From contig JBQTHD010000027.1 in the NCBI GenBank assembly GCA_052390275.1, positions 1-64,000 on the forward strand: DNA of 64,000 nucleotides, read 5' to 3'. Position numbers and translations under genes: made by a program. The notes under the pieces are model-generated. The model was not told where the DNA came from. It saw only the letters and a list, made by a program, of their open reading frames with translations, and searched no databases. This document shows positions 24,241 through 32,669 of the stretch, in pieces; within the stretch, counting starts at the first letter, position 1, and each line of letters begins with the position of its first letter. The stretch comes from JBQTHD01 sp052390275. GTDB taxonomy: Bacteria; Actinomycetota; Acidimicrobiia; Acidimicrobiales; AC-14.

Positions 24241-25749
24241 TCAGCCCGGCTGGTTGTTCTTGGTGTCCCAGGCCAGCGCGGCGGCGACCAGACGCTCGGC
24301 TGGACCGACGTCGGCTCCCAGGTGAAGGTGGACGTAGGAGGCCAGCATCGAGGGGATGGCGAACCCACCGATGCCCGAGGCGGTGCGGCCAACCCAGGCC
24401 AGCGCTGTTCCGGGGGGATCGACAATCGAGTAGTGGAACTCGTGTCCCCGCCACTGGGTACCGCCGGGGCCCAGGGGGGTGTCCACCGCCATCTGTCCCC
24501 GCCGGTAACCCAGCGTTAAGCGATCGGTCATCCGGGCCGTGACCGGAAGCACCCCGGCGAGTTCGAACCGTTGAAATGGAGGCCCACCGGCTTCCCCCGG
24601 TTGAGACGTACCTCGATCAGTGGTGCACCCGGCGGTAAACGTCGCCCCTCGGTCCGACCCGGGTCCTGGCTCCCCGGGTGCCGGCAACGGCGACCCCCGT
24701 CGGGTCTCCAGGGTGCGACAGAGCCACAGGAGGCCTCCGCACTCCGCCCAGATGGGTAGGCCGGCTCTGGCCAGGTGGCGGATCTGGGCCAGCAGCGGGC
24801 GGTTGGCGGCGAGGGCCGGCCCGTAAACCTCGGGAAAGCCTCCGCCGATGATCACGCCAGCGGTTTCGGCGGGAAGTTCAGGGTCACTGAGAGGGTCGAA
24901 GCCGACCAACTCCGCCCCGGCGCCGGCCAAAGCCTCGCCGTTGTCCGGGTAGGCGAAGGTGAAGGCCGGGCCACCGGCCAAAGCCAGACGCACCGGCCGA
25001 TCGGCGGCCACCAGTCGGGGCCTCACCGGTTCACCCACTTCGCGAGGTGGCGCCGATCCGGCCACGGCCAGGAGCGCCTCGAGGTCACAGTGACGGGTCA
25101 CAACCGCCGCCAACCGGTCCAGGCTTCGGCGGACCCCCACCGGGTCCTCGGCCACCGGTACCAGCCCCAGGTGCCGCTCGCGCCAGCCCAATGCCGGGTC
25201 TCGGGGGAGAGCGCCCATCACCGTCTGGACGTCGCCCAGGGCAGCCCGAAGGATGGCCTCGTGGCCGGCCCCCGCAACCCGATTGAGGATGACCCCGGCC
25301 AGGGGCCGCCCGTAGTTCCGCAGCAGGGTCCGGTCGTAACCCTCCACCACCGCCGCCACCGACGCCCCCATGCCGGAGGCGTCCACGACCAGGACTACCG
25401 GAGCCTCCAGATCCTGGGCCAGGGCGGCGGTACTGGCGTCGGGGGGCTCGAAGGCTCCGTCGAAAAGGCCCATCACCCCCTCCACGATCAGCAGGTCCGC
25501 GCCGGCCGAGGCCCGGCCAGCCAGGGGCCCCATGGCTTCGGGCCCGCAGATCCAGCGGTCGAGGTTTCGGCCCGGGCGGCCGGTGGCGAGGGCGTGATAG
25601 CCGGGATCGATGAAGTCGGGGCCGGCCTTGGCCGCGGCCACCTTGAGCCCCCGGGCCGCCAGGGTGGCCATCAACCCGGTGGCCACGGTGGTCTTGCCCA
25701 CCCCCGAAGCCACCCCCGCCACCACCAAACGAGGTCCCAACCTGCCCAT
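24241..25749 (-). CDS. cobB: Cobyrinate a,c-diamide synthase (CobB/CbiA)
   Basis: 502 residues. The N-terminal ATP-binding domain has VVAGVASGVGKTTVATGL (about 9-26), AAAKAGPDFIDPGYH and LLIVEGVMGLFDG. The C-terminal class-I glutamine-amidotransferase-like domain has GVIIGGGFPEVYG and the nucleophile Cys in WAECGGLLWLCR. It uses ATP and glutamine to amidate the a and c side chains of the corrin ring. Separated by 5.5 kb from the other cob genes and divergent from ccdA with a 36-bp gap. Confidence 0.95.
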   Translation of the reverse strand: MGRLGPRLVVAGVASGVGKTTVATGLMATLAARGLKVAAAKAGPDFIDPGYHALATGRPGRNLDRWICGPEAMGPLAGRASAGADLLIVEGVMGLFDGAFEPPDASTAALAQDLEAPVVLVVDASGMGASVAAVVEGYDRTLLRNYGRPLAGVILNRVAGAGHEAILRAALGDVQTVMGALPRDPALGWRERHLGLVPVAEDPVGVRRSLDRLAAVVTRHCDLEALLAVAGSAPPREVGEPVRPRLVAADRPVRLALAGGPAFTFAYPDNGEALAGAGAELVGFDPLSDPELPAETAGVIIGGGFPEVYGPALAANRPLLAQIRHLARAGLPIWAECGGLLWLCRTLETRRGSPLPAPGEPGPGSDRGATFTAGCTTDRGTSQPGEAGGPPFQRFELAGVLPVTARMTDRLTLGYRRGQMAVDTPLGPGGTQWRGHEFHYSIVDPPGTALAWVGRTASGIGGFAIPSMLASYVHLHLGADVGPAERLVAAALAWDTKNNQPG

Positions 25750-25770
25750 AGGGGCCCATCCTGGCCCCGG

Positions 25771-25776
25771 TAGGTT
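25771..25776 (+). promoter_or_regulatory. -10 box (TAGGTT) for ccdA
   Basis: TAGGTT lies nine bases before ATG 25786 in the 36-bp spacer divergent from cobB. Likely leaderless or near-leaderless. Confidence 0.4.
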
Positions 25777-25785
25777 GATGACGCC

Positions 25786-26523
25786 ATGTCCATCGAAGTG
25801 GTCACCATGCCCTTGCTGGCCGTGGCCGCTGGCCTGGTCTCGTTCAGTTCGCCGTGCTGTCTGCCCCTGGTCCCCGGGTATCTGTCCTTCATGTCCGCCC
25901 TCCCGGTGGCCGACCTTGGGGCACCGCAGGCCCGGGCCGTGACCTTGCGGGCGGCGCTGTTGTTCGTGGCCGGGTTCACCCTGGTCTTCACCGTCCTGGG
26001 AGTGGCCGTCCAGCAGGCGGGCGCGGCCCTGTTCTCCAATCAGGGTCCGGTCGTCCGGTCCCTGGGCGTGGTGGTGGTGATCCTGGGCCTTTCCAACCTC
26101 GGCCTGCTCCGTTTGCCCGCATTTTTGAAGCGGGAGCGGCGGATGGACCTGGCCCGACTGCCGCGGGGTCCTGCCGGGGCCTTGCCTCTGGGTATGGCCT
26201 TCGCCGCCGGTTGGGCCCCCTGCATAGGCCCGATCCTGGCCACCATCCTGGCCACCGCAGCGGCCACCGAGAGTGTGGCCTGGGGGGCGCTGCTGTTGGC
26301 GCTGTACTCGCTGGGCCTGGGCCTGCCGTTTGTGGCTTTGGCCTTGGGGTACCGCCGGGCGACCGGGTCGGTGGCCTGGTTACGCCGCAACGGCCGCCGC
26401 ATAGAGCGCGCCGGGGGGGCGTTGCTGGTGGGGGTTGGGCTCCTGCTGATCGGTGGCTGGTGGGGTCCGATCCTTCGACCCATCCAGCGCCGCCTGGCCG
26501 AATTGGGCTGGCCCCCGGTATGA
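25786..26523 (+). CDS. ccdA: Cytochrome c biogenesis / thiol-disulfide transporter CcdA
   Basis: 245 residues with six hydrophobic segments and the two conserved Cys-Pro motifs, FSSPCCLPLVPGYLSF and GWAPCIGPILATIL. It moves reducing equivalents across the membrane to an extracytoplasmic thioredoxin-like protein, here encoded by the next, overlapping gene. SPCC carries an extra Cys relative to SPCV. Confidence 0.9.
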   Translation: MSIEVVTMPLLAVAAGLVSFSSPCCLPLVPGYLSFMSALPVADLGAPQARAVTLRAALLFVAGFTLVFTVLGVAVQQAGAALFSNQGPVVRSLGVVVVILGLSNLGLLRLPAFLKRERRMDLARLPRGPAGALPLGMAFAAGWAPCIGPILATILATAAATESVAWGALLLALYSLGLGLPFVALALGYRRATGSVAWLRRNGRRIERAGGALLVGVGLLLIGGWWGPILRPIQRRLAELGWPPV

Positions 26524-27290
26524 CAGACGAAGTGGCCAAGCCGTCGAGAGTGGCGCCACAACTATCTCCGCCTGAACTATCTCCGCCTGACCTATCTCCG
26601 CCTGAACTATCTCCCGACGGGTCTGAACGACCCGACGGTAGGTCGGCACCATCCGACGGGACGTCGCTACCGTCTACCGACACGGCCGACCTCTCAACTC
26701 AAGCCCTGGAATCGGGTCGCAGATTGACCCCCTCGCGGCCGACCGGGCGGAGGTCGGTCAAGTGGGTGGCCCTGGCCGTGGGCCTGGTGGTCCTGGCGCT
26801 CGCTGCGGTGCTGGCCGGTCGCCCTCCGGCGGCCCAAAGGGCGGTGCGCTCGCCCCTGGTGGGCCGTCCCGCTCCCTCCATCGACGCAGTCACCATCGAC
26901 GACGAGAGCTTCGACCTCGACTCCACGCGGGGCCGATGGGTGGTGGTCAATTTCTTTGCCACCTGGTGCGTCCCCTGCCGCCAGGAACACGACGATCTCA
27001 TCCGCTTCTCCGAATCTCACGCCCGCCTGGGCGACGCCTCAGTCGTCGGGGTCGTCTACAGCGACAGCGATATCGCCGTGCGGGAGTACCGGGCCAAGGA
27101 GGGGGGGGACTGGCCGATGGTGAGCGATCCCAAAGGTCGGGTGGCACTGGACTTCGGTGTGGCCCGTGTCCCCGAGTCCTTCCTGATCGATCCCAGCGGG
27201 GTGGTGGTGGCCAAGATCCTGGGGGGAGTGCGCGACATCGACCTTGACCGCCTCCTGGCGGAGGCCCGCGACCCTCAGTTGGCGCCCTGA
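26520..27290 (+). CDS. resA: Membrane-anchored thioredoxin-like protein (ResA/TlpA family)
   Basis: 256 residues. A 75-residue cytoplasmic N-terminal extension with LSPPE/LSPPD repeats precedes one transmembrane helix (VALAVGLVVLALAAVLAG). A redoxin domain follows with VVVNFFATWCVPCRQEHDDL (active-site WCVPC, about 150) and the cis-Pro segment GVARVPESFLID. Likely receives electrons from CcdA to reduce apocytochrome c or other exported thiols. ATG 26520 overlaps the ccdA stop (ATGA). Confidence 0.88.
   Translation: MTDEVAKPSRVAPQLSPPELSPPDLSPPELSPDGSERPDGRSAPSDGTSLPSTDTADLSTQALESGRRLTPSRPTGRRSVKWVALAVGLVVLALAAVLAGRPPAAQRAVRSPLVGRPAPSIDAVTIDDESFDLDSTRGRWVVVNFFATWCVPCRQEHDDLIRFSESHARLGDASVVGVVYSDSDIAVREYRAKEGGDWPMVSDPKGRVALDFGVARVPESFLIDPSGVVVAKILGGVRDIDLDRLLAEARDPQLAP
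26562..26613. repeat. 15-bp minisatellite inside resA
   Basis: Three units of ctatctccgcctgaa/c and a partial fourth, encoding LSPPE/LSPPD in the N-terminal extension. Confidence 0.95.
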
Positions 27291-27376
27291 CTGGCCGGCT
27301 GGGACCCTGGTCGGGGTTAGTCTCGGTTGTGGTTCGTGTCGCCTCGAGCGGATGTGGGGGGCGGTGCCAGCCATGA
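27287..27376 (+). CDS. Possible CTG-started bridge mini-ORF, resA to DUF948 gene
   Basis: CTG 27287 overlaps the resA stop (CTGA). The frame stays open for 29 codons and its TGA overlaps ATG 27373 (ATGA). CTG starts are rare, so this is weaker than the other bridge ORFs. An internal GTG at 27329 is an alternative start. Confidence 0.2.
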   Translation: MTGRLGPWSGLVSVVVRVASSGCGGRCQP

Positions 27377-27867
27377 ACGGGGCCCTGGAAACAGTGGTGC
27401 TGGTGCTGGGGGCCATGGCCGGCGCTGTCCTATTCGTCCTGGTCCTGGTGGCCCTGGTCTCGTTGATCAGGACGCTGGCTTCGGCCCGTTCAGCCATCGA
27501 CGATTTCCATACCCGGGCAGTTCCCCTTCTCGACGACACCCACGAGGTCGTCCGCCAGGCCAAGGCCGATCTCGGCAAGGTTGACACCTTGTTGACCCGG
27601 GCCGATGCCATCTCCGGCACGGTCGACTCGGCCTCCAAACTGGCCTACACGCTGGTATCCAATCCAGCGGTCAAGGTGCTGGCCCTGGCCACCGGCGGCG
27701 CCCGGGCGGTGGGTCGCCTGCGCCGAGGTCAGTTGACCAGGGTGCTCAGCCCTGGACGCGCTCGGCGGTCCAAAGGTTCAGGTCTGACCGCAGGCGAGGC
27801 AGTCGGCGGGCTTGGCGCTGCCCAACCCGGGTTGGGCGCAGGGTCAGCCGGGGACGAGGCCGGATGA
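27373..27867 (+). CDS. DUF948-type membrane-anchored protein
   Basis: 164 residues. One N-terminal helix (VVLVLGAMAGAVLFVLVLVALVSLI), then an amphipathic helical region (SAIDDFHTRAVPLLDDTHEVV), as in the DUF948 proteins often found just upstream of alaS in actinobacteria. Function unknown. Start ATG 27373 is chosen because the helix begins directly after it. An upstream ATG at 27351 is also in frame. Followed by the DUF6167 gene with a 4-bp overlap. Confidence 0.75.
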   Translation: MNGALETVVLVLGAMAGAVLFVLVLVALVSLIRTLASARSAIDDFHTRAVPLLDDTHEVVRQAKADLGKVDTLLTRADAISGTVDSASKLAYTLVSNPAVKVLALATGGARAVGRLRRGQLTRVLSPGRARRSKGSGLTAGEAVGGLGAAQPGLGAGSAGDEAG

Positions 27868-28235
27868 AGCGGGCGTTTTGGTTGTCCACCGGAATGGTGG
27901 TGGGCGCGGCCTCGTCGGTGTCGGCAATGCTGCGGGTTCGTCGCCGCCTGTCCCGCCTGGCCCCGTCCCAGATTGTCGGGGACCTGCGGGCCAGACTGGG
28001 TGACGTGGGCAGGGAGCTCCAGTTGGCGGCGCAGGAGGGACGTATGGCCATGGCCGAGCGGGAGGCCCAACTCTGGGCCGAGATCGACCCGGAGCGCGAT
28101 CGACGTCGACGGCCGGCCCTGAGCGATGCCTCCGTGGGATCACCGGCCCGAGGCCCGTCCCCGGGCGGGCGGGCCCGGTCGGCGCTGACCCCAGGTTCGC
28201 GGCCCGCCGCCCGGCGGCGGAGTCGGCGCGCTTGA
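27864..28235 (+). CDS. DUF6167-like small membrane protein
   Basis: 123 residues. An N-terminal hydrophobic segment (RAFWLSTGMVVGAASSVSAM), a basic patch (RVRRRLSRL), a coiled helix (AAQEGRMAMAEREAQLWAEI) and an Arg/Pro/Ser-rich tail. Matches in size, layout and position the protein that sits between the DUF948 gene and alaS in many actinobacteria. No known role. Overlaps both neighbours by 4 bp. Confidence 0.65.
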   Translation: MKRAFWLSTGMVVGAASSVSAMLRVRRRLSRLAPSQIVGDLRARLGDVGRELQLAAQEGRMAMAEREAQLWAEIDPERDRRRRPALSDASVGSPARGPSPGGRARSALTPGSRPAARRRSRRA

Positions 28236-30961
28236 GCCAGAACATCGACAACCGAACGCGTTCGCAGAAGTCGCCTCAGCACCGGCCACCGCAGCACCGG
28301 TCGCCAAGGGACTCGGCCGAACTGCGGGACGCCTTCACCGGCTACTTCGTTGAGCGCGGCCACCGTCGGGTCCCCTCCGGCGGCCTGATTCCCCATCACC
28401 CGGCCGCCCCGCTTCTGGCCAACGCCGGCATGAACCAGTTCATCGGGATCCTGGTCGGGGAGGAGGCGGCCCCGGACCCGCCCCGGGCCACTTCGGTGCA
28501 GAAGTGTTTCCGCACCGCTGACATCGACATCGTCGGCGACACCACCCGCCACCTCACCTTCTTCGAGATGCTGGGCAACTTCAGTTTCGGGGACTACTTC
28601 AAGGACCGGGCCATTCCCATGGCCTGGGAGTTGGTGACCGGGACCCTGGGGCTGGATCCGGATCGGCTGTGGGTGACGGTTCACACGAGCGACGACGAGG
28701 CCGAGAACATCTGGCTGCGAGATGTCGGGGTGCCTGCCGAGCGGGTCAGCCGCCTGGGGGACGACAACTTCTGGGAGATGGCCAAGGGTGGAGTTGGACC
28801 CTGCGGTCCCTGCTCGGAGATCTACTGGGACAAGGGTCCCGATCATGGTCCCCCCGGTGGTCCCGAGGTGGGAGGACCCGAGCGCTATGTGGAGATCTGG
28901 AACCTGGTCTTCATGCAGTACCAGCGCAGTGCGGAGGGCCGACTCGATGACCTGCCCCGGCGCAACATCGACACCGGGGCGGGGTTGGAGCGGATCCTGC
29001 CGATATTGACGGGGGCGGCGTCGGTGTTCGAAACCGACGTGCTGGCCCCCGTGGTGGCGGCCGCCTCGGAATCGGTGGGCCGGGCCTACGGCCAAGCAGA
29101 GAAGACCGATCGGTCGCTGCGGATCATGGCCGACCATGGCCGGGCCATGACCATTTTGCTCAGCGACGGGGTTTCACCCTCCAACGAGGACCGGGGCTAC
29201 GTGCTGCGGCGGATCATCCGCCGTGCCGTGCGTCACGGCGTGGGCCTGGGGGCCACCACGCTCATCACCCCGGCGCTGGTGGAGGCGACCGTTGGGGTCC
29301 TGGGGGTGGCCTACCCGGACCTCGTGGTCGATAGGGATGCAGTTGTCGCTGCAGCCTCCCGGGAGGAGGAGCGCTTCCGGTCGACCCTCAAAGCGGGAAC
29401 GTCCCTACTCGATGAGGCGCTGGACCCGTTGGGGCCGGGAGCCGAGTTGGACGGCGCCGTGGCCTTCAAACTCCATGACACCTATGGCTTTCCGTTGGAG
29501 TTGACCCTGGAGGTGGCGGGCGAGCGCGGGGTAACGGTCGACCAGGAGGGCTTCACCCGGGCCATGGACGCCCAGCGGGCCGCCGGCCGGGCGGCGCGTT
29601 CCAAACCGGTGGCCGGCGGGGGAGATCGGACCCAGCGCCTGCGCCAGATCGTCGATGCTCACGGCCCGACCCGCTTCACCGGCTACGAGGCCACCCAGGG
29701 CCAAGCCCGGATTCTGGCTGTCATGGCCCACGAGGTTCCTACCGCGCCGGCCGGGCCCAACGGCTCGGCGCCGAGGGAGGCCGCCCCGGCACGCGCCGAA
29801 GTCGGTGTCGAGGTATTCGCCGACGTCACCCCCTTCTACGCCGAGGGCGGGGGCCAGGTGGGCGACACCGGATGGATCGTGACGGCCGGGGGTCGGGCCC
29901 GGGTGATCGACACCCAGCAGGTGCTGCCCGGCCTGTGGGCCCATGTGGCGGAGGTGACCGAGGGCCAGGTCGAGCCCGGCGAGGACGCCAGCCTGGCGGT
30001 GGATGTGACCCGGCGGGCGGCCATCCGCCGCAACCACACCGGCACCCACCTGCTGCACTGGGCCCTGCGTGAGGTACTGGGCTCCCATGTCCGCCAGGCC
30101 GGGTCGCTGGTGGCCCCCGATCGCCTGCGATTCGACTTCAGCCATCACTCGCCGGTGTCGGCCGCCCAGTTGGCCGCAATCGAGCGGTTGGCCAACGCGC
30201 AGATCCTGGACAACTCGCCGGTGCGCACCTACGAAACCTCCATGGATGAGGCGCGGGCCAAAGGAGCCATCGCCTTTTTTGGTGACAAGTACGGCGATGT
30301 GGTCCGGGTGGTCGAGGCCGGACCCCATTCGGTCGAACTGTGCGGGGGCACCCACGTCGACGCCCTTGGCAGTATCGGGCCGGTGGCCATCGTTTCGGAG
30401 TCATCTATCGGGGCCAACCTGCGCCGCCTGGAAGCGGTGACCGGAACGGGCAGCTTCGACCGGTTCCGGGGAGAAGCCGAAACCCTGGCCCGGGCGGCCT
30501 CGCTGCTGCGGGTGGCCCCCGGCGAGGTTCCCGACCGCATCGAGAAACTTCTGGATGACCACCGCTCCCTGGCCGAGGCTCTGCGTCTGGCCAAACGATC
30601 CCAAGCCGGGGATCGGGCCCGGGACCTTGCCGCCTCCGCTGTGGATGGGGCGGTGGTGGCCCGCTGTGACGGTTTGGGGCGCGACGAGTTGCGGGAGTTG
30701 GCTCTGGCCGTGCGGGAGGTTCCCGGGGTGCGGGCGGTGGTGCTCGGCGGTGCGCCCCCCGGAGGGGGGGCGGCTCTGGTCGGGGCGGTGGCCGCGGGGT
30801 CGGGACTGGTGGCCTCCGAACTGATCGCGGCGGCCGCCAAACTCACCGGCGGCGGAGGCGGCCGCAGCCCGGACGTGGCGGTGGCCGGGGGCCGGGACCC
30901 GTCCCGCCTTGACGAGGCTCTGGACCTGGCGCGGGCAGCGGTGTCCTCCGGGGCCACGTAA
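28232..30961 (+). CDS. alaS: Alanyl-tRNA synthetase
   Basis: 909 residues. The class II catalytic core begins RDAFTGYFVERGHRRVPS, then TSVQKCFRTADIDIVGDT, FFEMLGNFSFGDYFK and a GxGLER motif (DTGAGLERI). The editing domain has NHTGTHLLHWAL (HxxxH) and ELCGGTHVDALG. A C-terminal DHHA1-type segment follows (PPGGGAALVGAVA). Charges tRNA-Ala and clears Ser/Gly mischarging. The TTG start overlaps the previous stop (TTGA). A poorly conserved 25-residue N-terminal leader precedes the core, so a later start is possible. Confidence 0.95.
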   Translation: MSQNIDNRTRSQKSPQHRPPQHRSPRDSAELRDAFTGYFVERGHRRVPSGGLIPHHPAAPLLANAGMNQFIGILVGEEAAPDPPRATSVQKCFRTADIDIVGDTTRHLTFFEMLGNFSFGDYFKDRAIPMAWELVTGTLGLDPDRLWVTVHTSDDEAENIWLRDVGVPAERVSRLGDDNFWEMAKGGVGPCGPCSEIYWDKGPDHGPPGGPEVGGPERYVEIWNLVFMQYQRSAEGRLDDLPRRNIDTGAGLERILPILTGAASVFETDVLAPVVAAASESVGRAYGQAEKTDRSLRIMADHGRAMTILLSDGVSPSNEDRGYVLRRIIRRAVRHGVGLGATTLITPALVEATVGVLGVAYPDLVVDRDAVVAAASREEERFRSTLKAGTSLLDEALDPLGPGAELDGAVAFKLHDTYGFPLELTLEVAGERGVTVDQEGFTRAMDAQRAAGRAARSKPVAGGGDRTQRLRQIVDAHGPTRFTGYEATQGQARILAVMAHEVPTAPAGPNGSAPREAAPARAEVGVEVFADVTPFYAEGGGQVGDTGWIVTAGGRARVIDTQQVLPGLWAHVAEVTEGQVEPGEDASLAVDVTRRAAIRRNHTGTHLLHWALREVLGSHVRQAGSLVAPDRLRFDFSHHSPVSAAQLAAIERLANAQILDNSPVRTYETSMDEARAKGAIAFFGDKYGDVVRVVEAGPHSVELCGGTHVDALGSIGPVAIVSESSIGANLRRLEAVTGTGSFDRFRGEAETLARAASLLRVAPGEVPDRIEKLLDDHRSLAEALRLAKRSQAGDRARDLAASAVDGAVVARCDGLGRDELRELALAVREVPGVRAVVLGGAPPGGGAALVGAVAAGSGLVASELIAAAAKLTGGGGGRSPDVAVAGGRDPSRLDEALDLARAAVSSGAT

Positions 30962-31065
30962 TGGCCGGACCTGTTGACCCCGACGGCCCGGCTGCGGGGG
31001 AGGCCGCTGCTGACGCGGCGCCGGTTCGTGCACCGGAAGACCCGGCCGGGCCGCCGTGCGGGTGA
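30961..31065 (+). CDS. Bridge mini-ORF, 34 aa, alaS to ruvX
   Basis: ATG 30961 shares its A with the alaS stop (TAATG). The frame encodes 34 Pro/Ala/Asp-rich residues (MAGPVDPDGPAAGEAAAD...) and its TGA at 31063-31065 shares its A with an ATG at 31065 in the ruvX frame (TGATG). No domain seen. Confidence 0.4.
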   Translation: MAGPVDPDGPAAGEAAADAAPVRAPEDPAGPPCG

Positions 31066-31499
31066 TGGCGTTGGACCTGGGCACCCGCCGGGTCGGGGTG
31101 GCTGTTTGCGATCCGGGCGAACTCATCGCTTTTCCTCATGGGGTGATCGATCGATCGCCCGACGCCGCGGCCGATCGTCGTCGCCTGGCAGATCTGGCCG
31201 ATGAACTGGAGGCCGAGGCGGTAATCGTGGGCCTGCCCCTGACTTTGGGTGGGGTACGCGGCGCCGCAGCTATGGCGGCCGAGGCAGAGGCCGCCGCGTT
31301 GGCGGAAGTTCTGGGGGTTCCGCTGGAATGCCATGACGAGCGGATGAGCACGGTTACCGCACATCGCCAGATGAACGCTGCCGGCCGTAACTCCCGCGAG
31401 CGCCGGGGATCGGTGGACGCTGCCGCCGCGGCGGTGATCCTGCAGTCCTGGTTGGACAGCCGCCGCCTTGCGGGGGATCGAGATGAGACAAGCCGATGA
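31056..31499 (+). CDS. ruvX: RuvX/YqgF Holliday-junction-resolvase-like RNase
   Basis: 147 residues. The RNase H-like fold is shown by MRVMALDLGTRRVGVAVCD (first acidic residue D7), VIVGLPLTLGG (second strand) and VDAAAAAVILQSWLD (last acidic residue). YqgF proteins process rRNA or resolve junctions. Starts: GTG 31056, or ATG 31065 which overlaps the stop of the preceding mini-ORF. Always near alaS and mltG in this neighbourhood. Confidence 0.9.
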   Translation: MRVMALDLGTRRVGVAVCDPGELIAFPHGVIDRSPDAAADRRRLADLADELEAEAVIVGLPLTLGGVRGAAAMAAEAEAAALAEVLGVPLECHDERMSTVTAHRQMNAAGRNSRERRGSVDAAAAAVILQSWLDSRRLAGDRDETSR

Positions 31500-32574
31500 A
31501 CAGCACGGCGACCAGGCCTATGACGCTGGACACCAACCGGTGACCCTCAACTCTCGCGGCCGGCGGGTCCTAGTGGTCCTGGGTGCCTTGGCTGGCCTGA
31601 TGCTGGTCATCGGTCTGGTGGGGGGGTTGTGGCTTAATCGTCAGCTCAAACCCCCCGGCCCGGTCGGTCCGGAGGTGGGCATCACCGTCCCGACCGGGGC
31701 CAGCACCGAGGAGGTTGGTCGACTCCTGGAGGAAGCCGGAGTCGTTGACAGCGGAAGCTTCTTCGTCCGCTATCTGCGTTTCACCGACGCCGGCGCCATA
31801 CAGGCGGGAGCGTTCACGCTTCGTCAGCGGGCGGATCTGGCAGAGGTGGCCGAGGTCCTGAGCCGTGCCCCTGCGTCCGCCCCCGAACAGCGCCTCACCG
31901 TCCCGGAGGGCCTGACCATTCCCCAGGTGGCCGAGATCGTCGGCCGCCTACCGGGGCGCCGCGCCGAGGCCTTCATGGCTGCGGCTGCCTCCGGGAAGAT
32001 TCGATCCCGCTACCAACCTGCGGATCAGGGCCTGGAGGGACTGGTCCTGCCCGAGACCTACCTGGTTCGGGCCATCGACACCGAGGCTGAGATCCTGGCC
32101 AGGATGGTGGCGGCCTTCGATGATTTGGCAGCCGAACTGGGGATCGAGGCCAAGGCCCGGGCCCTGGGGGTGACGCCCCATCAGGCGGCGGTGGTGGCCT
32201 CATTGGTGGAGCGCGAGGCCCGGGTGGACAAGGACCGAGGCCCCATCGCCCGGGTCATCTACAACCGTCTGGATCGGGGCATGCGCCTGCAGATCGACGC
32301 CACCGTCCAGTTCGCGCTTGGGGTAAACAAGCCCCGACTGTTGTTCAAGGACCTCGAGGTCGACTCGCCCTACAACACCTATCGCATCGCCGGGCTTCCG
32401 CCGGGACCCATAGCCAACCCCGGCCGGGCCGCTCTTGCTGCTGCCCTGGACCCGCCCGTGGTTCCCTGGATCTTTTATGTCCTGGCCGATGCCGATGGAA
32501 GCCATGCTTTCGCTGAGACCGGGGCGGAGTTCGAGCGCCTCAAGGCCGCCTCCGCCCGCAAGGGCCTTCTCTGA
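31483..32574 (+). CDS. mltG: Endolytic murein transglycosylase MltG
   Basis: 363 residues from ATG 31483 (cggggga seven bases upstream, overlapping ruvX by 17 bp). One N-terminal transmembrane helix (LVVLGALAGLMLVIGLVGGLWL), a LysM-like/YceG domain (LTVPEGLTIPQVAEIV) and the catalytic segment VVASLVEREARVDKDRG with its Glu. The C terminus is NTYRIAGLPPGPIANPG and VPWIFYVLADADGSHAF. It cleaves nascent glycan strands to set their length. The last 55 codons recur as a broken copy at 39610-39782, across the RHS island. Confidence 0.93.
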   Translation: MRQADEQHGDQAYDAGHQPVTLNSRGRRVLVVLGALAGLMLVIGLVGGLWLNRQLKPPGPVGPEVGITVPTGASTEEVGRLLEEAGVVDSGSFFVRYLRFTDAGAIQAGAFTLRQRADLAEVAEVLSRAPASAPEQRLTVPEGLTIPQVAEIVGRLPGRRAEAFMAAAASGKIRSRYQPADQGLEGLVLPETYLVRAIDTEAEILARMVAAFDDLAAELGIEAKARALGVTPHQAAVVASLVEREARVDKDRGPIARVIYNRLDRGMRLQIDATVQFALGVNKPRLLFKDLEVDSPYNTYRIAGLPPGPIANPGRAALAAALDPPVVPWIFYVLADADGSHAFAETGAEFERLKAASARKGLL

Positions 32575-32669
32575 TGGTCGCCAGACACCAACAAGGACAC
32601 AGATCCCAACGGGACTGGGCTGGTCGCTCTCATGCGGCCGACGACTTCGACCCCGGCGGACGCCCCTGA
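32574..32669 (+). CDS. Bridge mini-ORF, 31 aa, mltG to RHS toxin
   Basis: ATG 32574 overlaps the mltG stop by one base (TGATG). 31 residues follow (MVARHQQGHRSQRDWAG...). Its TGA at 32667-32669 overlaps the RHS ATG by one base (TGATG). It would couple toxin translation to mltG. Confidence 0.4.
   Translation: MVARHQQGHRSQRDWAGRSHAADDFDPGGRP

Noticed and set aside
32435..32668. Upstream extension of the RHS frame into mltG
   Set aside because: It overlaps the mltG 3' end out of frame. ATG 32669 begins a signal-like helix and overlaps the bridge ORF stop.
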